NCBI GenBank assembly: GCA_020634435.1
Contig: JACKBS010000004.1
Location: forward strand, 1,016,165-1,080,164
DNA from: Ardenticatenaceae bacterium
Lineage (GTDB): Bacteria; Chloroflexota; Anaerolineae; Promineifilales; Promineifilaceae
Reading direction: 5' to 3'
Length of the DNA: 64,000 nt
This document shows, piece after piece, positions 61,401 through 64,000 of this stretch (its first letter is position 1; the number at the start of each line of letters is the position of its first letter). The translations under genes were made by a program, and so were the position numbers. The notes under the pieces are model-generated. The model was not told where the DNA came from and ran no database searches. It was given only the letters and a program-made list of their open reading frames with translations.

Positions 61401-64000
61401 TGTACGAAGTCAGCACCCTCTACCGTGCCTACCAAACCGGCACCTCGCCCAATCTGCCAGAAATGATCATTCAATACAGCGACTACGCAGCCTGGCAGTC
61501 TGATTGGCTGGAAAGCCACGGCGATGAGCAGCTGGCCTACTGGCAAAACACACTTGCGCCAGACCCCGCGCCTTTGCTGCTGCCAACCGATAAGAAACGC
61601 CCAGAAAAATTATCCGAAGAAGGCGCCGTTTTCTCCTTTGAACTGCCTAAAAACCTGACCTGGGAAGCGAATCAATTTATGCACCAGGAAAAGGTAACCC
61701 TGTTCATGCTTCTGTTGGCCGCCTACCAAGTTTTACTGCACCAATACACGCAGCAAGAAGAAATCAACGTCGGTGTGCCCATTGCCAACCGGCACGAAGC
61801 CAACACGGAAAATATCATCGGCTTTTTTGCCAACACGATTGTGCTTAATGGCACATTCACACCGGGTCTAACTTTCCGCCAACTGCTCAAGCAGCTGCGC
61901 CAACGCGCCGTAAGCGCCCAAGATAACCAGGACCTGCCGTTCAACAAGGTTGTAGAAGCGATACAAACGACCCGACACGAGCAATTCTCGCCGCTGTTCC
62001 AGACGTTTTTCACGGTACAAGCCATTAAAGGCCGCCCACAAATTCCTGGCATTACCATTGAGCCAATCATTTTTGAGACGCAGGTAGCCAAGTTTGACCT
62101 CACGTTGTCGCTTTCTGAGCAGGGCAAACGCATTCTGGGCAATTTGGAATACAAGACGGCTATATTCTCGGCTGAAACGGCCGAACGGATGACCCAGCAT
62201 TACCTTACCCTGCTGCACAACCTGATGCAGCATCCAGATACGCCGCTGGAACAGGTAGATGCCCGCAGCGATACCGAACGGATGGCGCAGGCATTGGCCG
62301 CCGCCCCACCCCAGGACCACCCTGATTTGTTGAAACAATTTGCAAATATTGTGCGCAACTTTGGCCCGAAAACGGCCGTTCTCACCGCCACCACCAGTTG
62401 CACCTACCAGGAGCTCGATCAGCAAAGCAGCCAGATTGCCCATTTGCTGCAACAGCAAGGCGTTCAGCCCGGCGATGTAGTTGCCGTGGTTTCGGCCGTC
62501 TCACCTAAAATGATTGCCGCGCTGCTGGGCGTGTTAAAAGCGGGCGGTATCTATCTGCCACTCAACAGCGAAGAACCAGCTCTGTGGCAAGCCGAAAATT
62601 TACGGAGTGCCGGAGCCAGACTGCTGCTGTACAGCCAGGAATCGCCCGTCAATAATTTTGGCGTTTGCCCACAAGTCGCGGTGGAAACGGCCGTTTCCCT
62701 ACCTACCTCTGTCGTTGACACAAAACCGGATATGGGCGGCGTTACTCTACCCACGCTGGGCACTTACCCGGCAGCCGATCTGGCACGATTGGGCGACTTG
62801 TACCCAATCAAAGGGCAGCAGCGTGTCTTGCAATTTGCCCCATTCGCCAGCCATCCCGCCACGCATGAGATTTTTGGCACACTGCTCAACGGAGCAACGC
62901 TCTTTTTGCCTGCCAGAGACCAACTGGGCAAACTTTCGGCGCTGTACACCTTGCTGAACGAGGCCAAAATTGATTTTGCCATTCTGCCGGCCGTTTTACT
63001 GGCCGCGATGGACCCCAAACGTGTGCCGCTGCTGCAAACGGCCGTTTCCCTGGAAGCCGATATGGCGGCAACGCATTGGCAAAAATGGGCCGGGCGCACG
63101 CGACTGCACGGCCACCTGAGCGCCGCCTCCATCTTACCTACTGTTTTAACCTCCGTAGAAGTCGATGCCGCAGAAACCTGGCTGGCAGGAACAGCCGTTC
63201 CCGCCGTGTCTATCCTTAATCTGGTCGGGCAACCCGCACCGATTGGCGTCATTGGCGAACTCCATGCCGGGCAAGATCTGCTTGCTACGGGTGATCGCTG
63301 GCGCTGGTTGGAAAACGGCCGTATCCAGTTCCGCGAATACCATCCCACTCATACCACCTCGCGGGGCCGCTACGTGCAAACCCAGGCCATCGCTGCGGCA
63401 ATTGAACAGTATCCTCAGGTGCAGCAGTGCGTCGTACTGCCAGATGAGAATCCCGCCGAAAAACGGCTGCTCATTGCTTACGTCGTGGCCGATACCGATG
63501 TTGATAGCAGCCAACTGGCCCAATTTCTGCAAGAGCGCTTGCCCCAGCAGCAGCTGCCAGCACAGTTTCAAATGCTCCCGGCATTGCCGCTCAATGATGA
63601 TGGCGAGATTGACTACCTGGCACTGCGCGAGTCGCAAGAAACAAACGCTGAGCAAGACAAGCAAAACGACAGCCGGGCCAGCAAACAGTCTGAACTGGCC
63701 GCGCGCCGCCAAAACTTGTCGGCCAAGCAGCAGGCTTTGCTGGAAAAATGGACCCAGCAAAAGAGAAAAGACACCAATAACAAGCAGCTTATTCCGCGCC
63801 AGGCTGAAGGCAAGCGACTGCCGCTTTCCTTTGCCCAACAGCGGCTGTTGGTCATCGACCAGCTTAATCCCAACCAGGCTACGTACAACATTCCGTTGGC
63901 CTTCCAGATAGATGGCAAGCTCAATGAAGTTGCTCTGCAAACGGCCGTTAACGCCCTTTACCAACGTCACAATTCACTGCGCACCACCTTTGCCTACGAC
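58454..64000 (+). CDS. NRPS, 3' end beyond window: half C-A-PCP-C-pseudoA-C...
   Basis: The frame is open for 1849 codons to the window edge. AAGGTG lies before the ATG at 58454. Residues 1-228 match only the C-terminal lobe of a condensation domain (LTFWQEQLAEAP onward); the half with HHxxxDG is absent. An intact A domain follows (about 233-732: YIIYTSGSTGVPKGVPISH, YGPTEATIF). Its specificity residues, DIYQICLIFK, do not match a code I know. The PCP has Ser782. A full C domain (about 839-1266) has His971 in HHIALDLWS. Next comes a severely degenerate A-like domain (about 1283-1730) lacking the TSGSTGxPKG, YGPTE and QVKIRG motifs. No PCP follows it. A coiled, Lys/Gln-rich linker (about 1735-1785) leads into a further C domain (LSFAQQRLLVIDQLNPNQAT) cut by the window. 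Start and module boundaries are clear; product and end are unknown. Confidence 0.92.
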   Translation, partial: MQIDLTQLTFWQEQLAEAPSMLTLPTDKQRQANTIPQQTAVSAFLPATAVPVDAAADYLLAAYALLLLRHSQQHDIIVGTTVDSQLLPLRLTLTPTTTFSDLLHQVQQTRTEAEAHVLPLETLITALQPAQEAAQSPFFQAVLGLEHLPETPYNDLFELSLVASSEPDGWRCCWYYRTDLFTKQHIEQLATHFAYLLETAVAHPNLPVSDLDIIPPAERELLLHTWNETALDFPSNLCLPDWIAQQATRTPQRTAVSDGQTCLTYAELDERSGQLAAYLQQRGIQPGTVVALSLPRTAHIMIALLGILKAGGIYLPLTTESPLERIQFMLEDARAQWIITDAEQAAQFPPHINAVLIDADWPEISTHAPLPSLNLPSNTTAYIIYTSGSTGVPKGVPISHRNIVNLLAAMLQEPGICADDKFLAITAFSFDILGYELYAPLLVGGEVVIASYNMMRDGQLLSERLAQGDITFMQGTPVTWQMLLAAGWTGTPGLKMISCGEALTRHLATQLLARGAALWNLYGPTEATIFATGHRVWPEELDQLMRDDLPIGRPIANMQAYILDETQRLLPVGALGELYLGGAGLSRGYLYREALTAERFVPHPFSDDPEARLYRTGDLARYRPDGIIEYLGRTDYQVKVHGFRIELGEIESRLEELPEIGKAVATTWLNPAINDKQLVAYFVSSEGQDVDTDAVRRALKATLPTYMVPAIFMQLPQLPATPNGKVDRKALPTPQESRLEGKRPYTPPRNELEEQLVALWCELFALEHIGIHDSFFDLGGHSLLATQFIAQAQAMFSVRLTVGNIFEYDTIALLADFIAHSAHEDTTAEIPTAVSKSKQPLSFAQRRLWFFYKLDPQSAAYVEPIALRLHGPINLQWLQQSLTDVVIRQEALRTVFYEADDVYGRTETVAQLPLPIIDLQHLSADEQETAVNHHISEEDQRPFDLTQEIPIRATLLQLGEENFVLILTIHHIALDLWSMELLVYEVSTLYRAYQTGTSPNLPEMIIQYSDYAAWQSDWLESHGDEQLAYWQNTLAPDPAPLLLPTDKKRPEKLSEEGAVFSFELPKNLTWEANQFMHQEKVTLFMLLLAAYQVLLHQYTQQEEINVGVPIANRHEANTENIIGFFANTIVLNGTFTPGLTFRQLLKQLRQRAVSAQDNQDLPFNKVVEAIQTTRHEQFSPLFQTFFTVQAIKGRPQIPGITIEPIIFETQVAKFDLTLSLSEQGKRILGNLEYKTAIFSAETAERMTQHYLTLLHNLMQHPDTPLEQVDARSDTERMAQALAAAPPQDHPDLLKQFANIVRNFGPKTAVLTATTSCTYQELDQQSSQIAHLLQQQGVQPGDVVAVVSAVSPKMIAALLGVLKAGGIYLPLNSEEPALWQAENLRSAGARLLLYSQESPVNNFGVCPQVAVETAVSLPTSVVDTKPDMGGVTLPTLGTYPAADLARLGDLYPIKGQQRVLQFAPFASHPATHEIFGTLLNGATLFLPARDQLGKLSALYTLLNEAKIDFAILPAVLLAAMDPKRVPLLQTAVSLEADMAATHWQKWAGRTRLHGHLSAASILPTVLTSVEVDAAETWLAGTAVPAVSILNLVGQPAPIGVIGELHAGQDLLATGDRWRWLENGRIQFREYHPTHTTSRGRYVQTQAIAAAIEQYPQVQQCVVLPDENPAEKRLLIAYVVADTDVDSSQLAQFLQERLPQQQLPAQFQMLPALPLNDDGEIDYLALRESQETNAEQDKQNDSRASKQSELAARRQNLSAKQQALLEKWTQQKRKDTNNKQLIPRQAEGKRLPLSFAQQRLLVIDQLNPNQATYNIPLAFQIDGKLNEVALQTAVNALYQRHNSLRTTFAYD

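Overview
The window is about 64 kb of a moderately GC-rich bacterial chromosome with free-living, saccharolytic character. No rRNA, tRNA or CRISPR array was seen. Gene style points to a filamentous Chloroflexota lineage (Anaerolineae/Ardenticatenia-like): cellobiose- and chitobiose-type phosphorylases, LacI-controlled sugar operons, a YfhO-type membrane protein, and very large FAAL-primed NRPS/PKS genes. This assignment is inference. The strongest genomic signature is the 8-bp palindrome ACGGCCGT. I count about 110 copies by hand, roughly one per 0.6 kb, mostly inside genes and in all reading frames. It resembles the HIP1 element of cyanobacteria, but with a different sequence.

Layout. 1-2693 (minus): a histidine phosphatase cut by the window edge, then a three-gene overlapping operon (membrane-anchored Mrr-type nuclease, SAM methyltransferase, nucleotidyltransferase). 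2816-5044 (plus): a hybrid histidine kinase with two receiver domains. 5200-9543: a secreted, C-terminally anchored type I pullulanase with four X25-like modules. 9544-10570: decayed transposase remnants. 10580-12823 (minus): a YfhO-family membrane protein. 13270-18678 (plus): LacI regulator, cellobiose phosphorylase (GH94), GH130 beta-mannoside phosphorylase and a YdjC/ChbG deacetylase. Facing it, 24461-18699 (minus): a second LacI regulator, a GH4 glucosidase, an N-acetylglucosamine-kinase-like protein and a chitobiose-type GH94 phosphorylase. Each LacI gene has its own perfect palindromic operator beside a recognisable promoter. Together these genes describe phosphorolytic use of beta-linked disaccharides, plus starch or pullulan.

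25213-64000 (plus, running off the edge) is a hybrid lipopeptide/polyketide cluster. It opens with a free-standing acyltransferase and three genes of the hydroxymalonyl/methoxymalonyl-ACP type (FkbK-like dehydrogenase, ACP, FkbH-like). The assembly line then reads: FAAL-ACP-C-A(Ser)-PCP-KS-AT-KR-ACP; KS-dead AT-dead KR-ACP-pseudoACP-sulfotransferase; an MFS exporter read through into a penicillin-acylase-type Ntn hydrolase; C-A(Gly)-PCP-C-A(Gly)-PCP-C-A(basic?)-PCP; and half C-A-PCP-C-pseudoA-C, which continues past the window. No thioesterase, phosphopantetheinyl transferase or cluster regulator lies in the window.

The genes suggest a coherent scheme. A fatty acid is activated by the FAAL and joined to serine. 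The chain is extended with malonate and then with a special ACP-bound extender brought by the free-standing AT to a module whose own AT is dead. It may be sulfated on-line, then extended with Gly-Gly and further residues. The exporter-acylase could remove the fatty acyl group outside the cytoplasm, as in prodrug schemes such as colibactin/ClbP, zwittermicin/ZmaM and pyoverdine/PvdQ. That last step is a hypothesis and is the most exciting element here.
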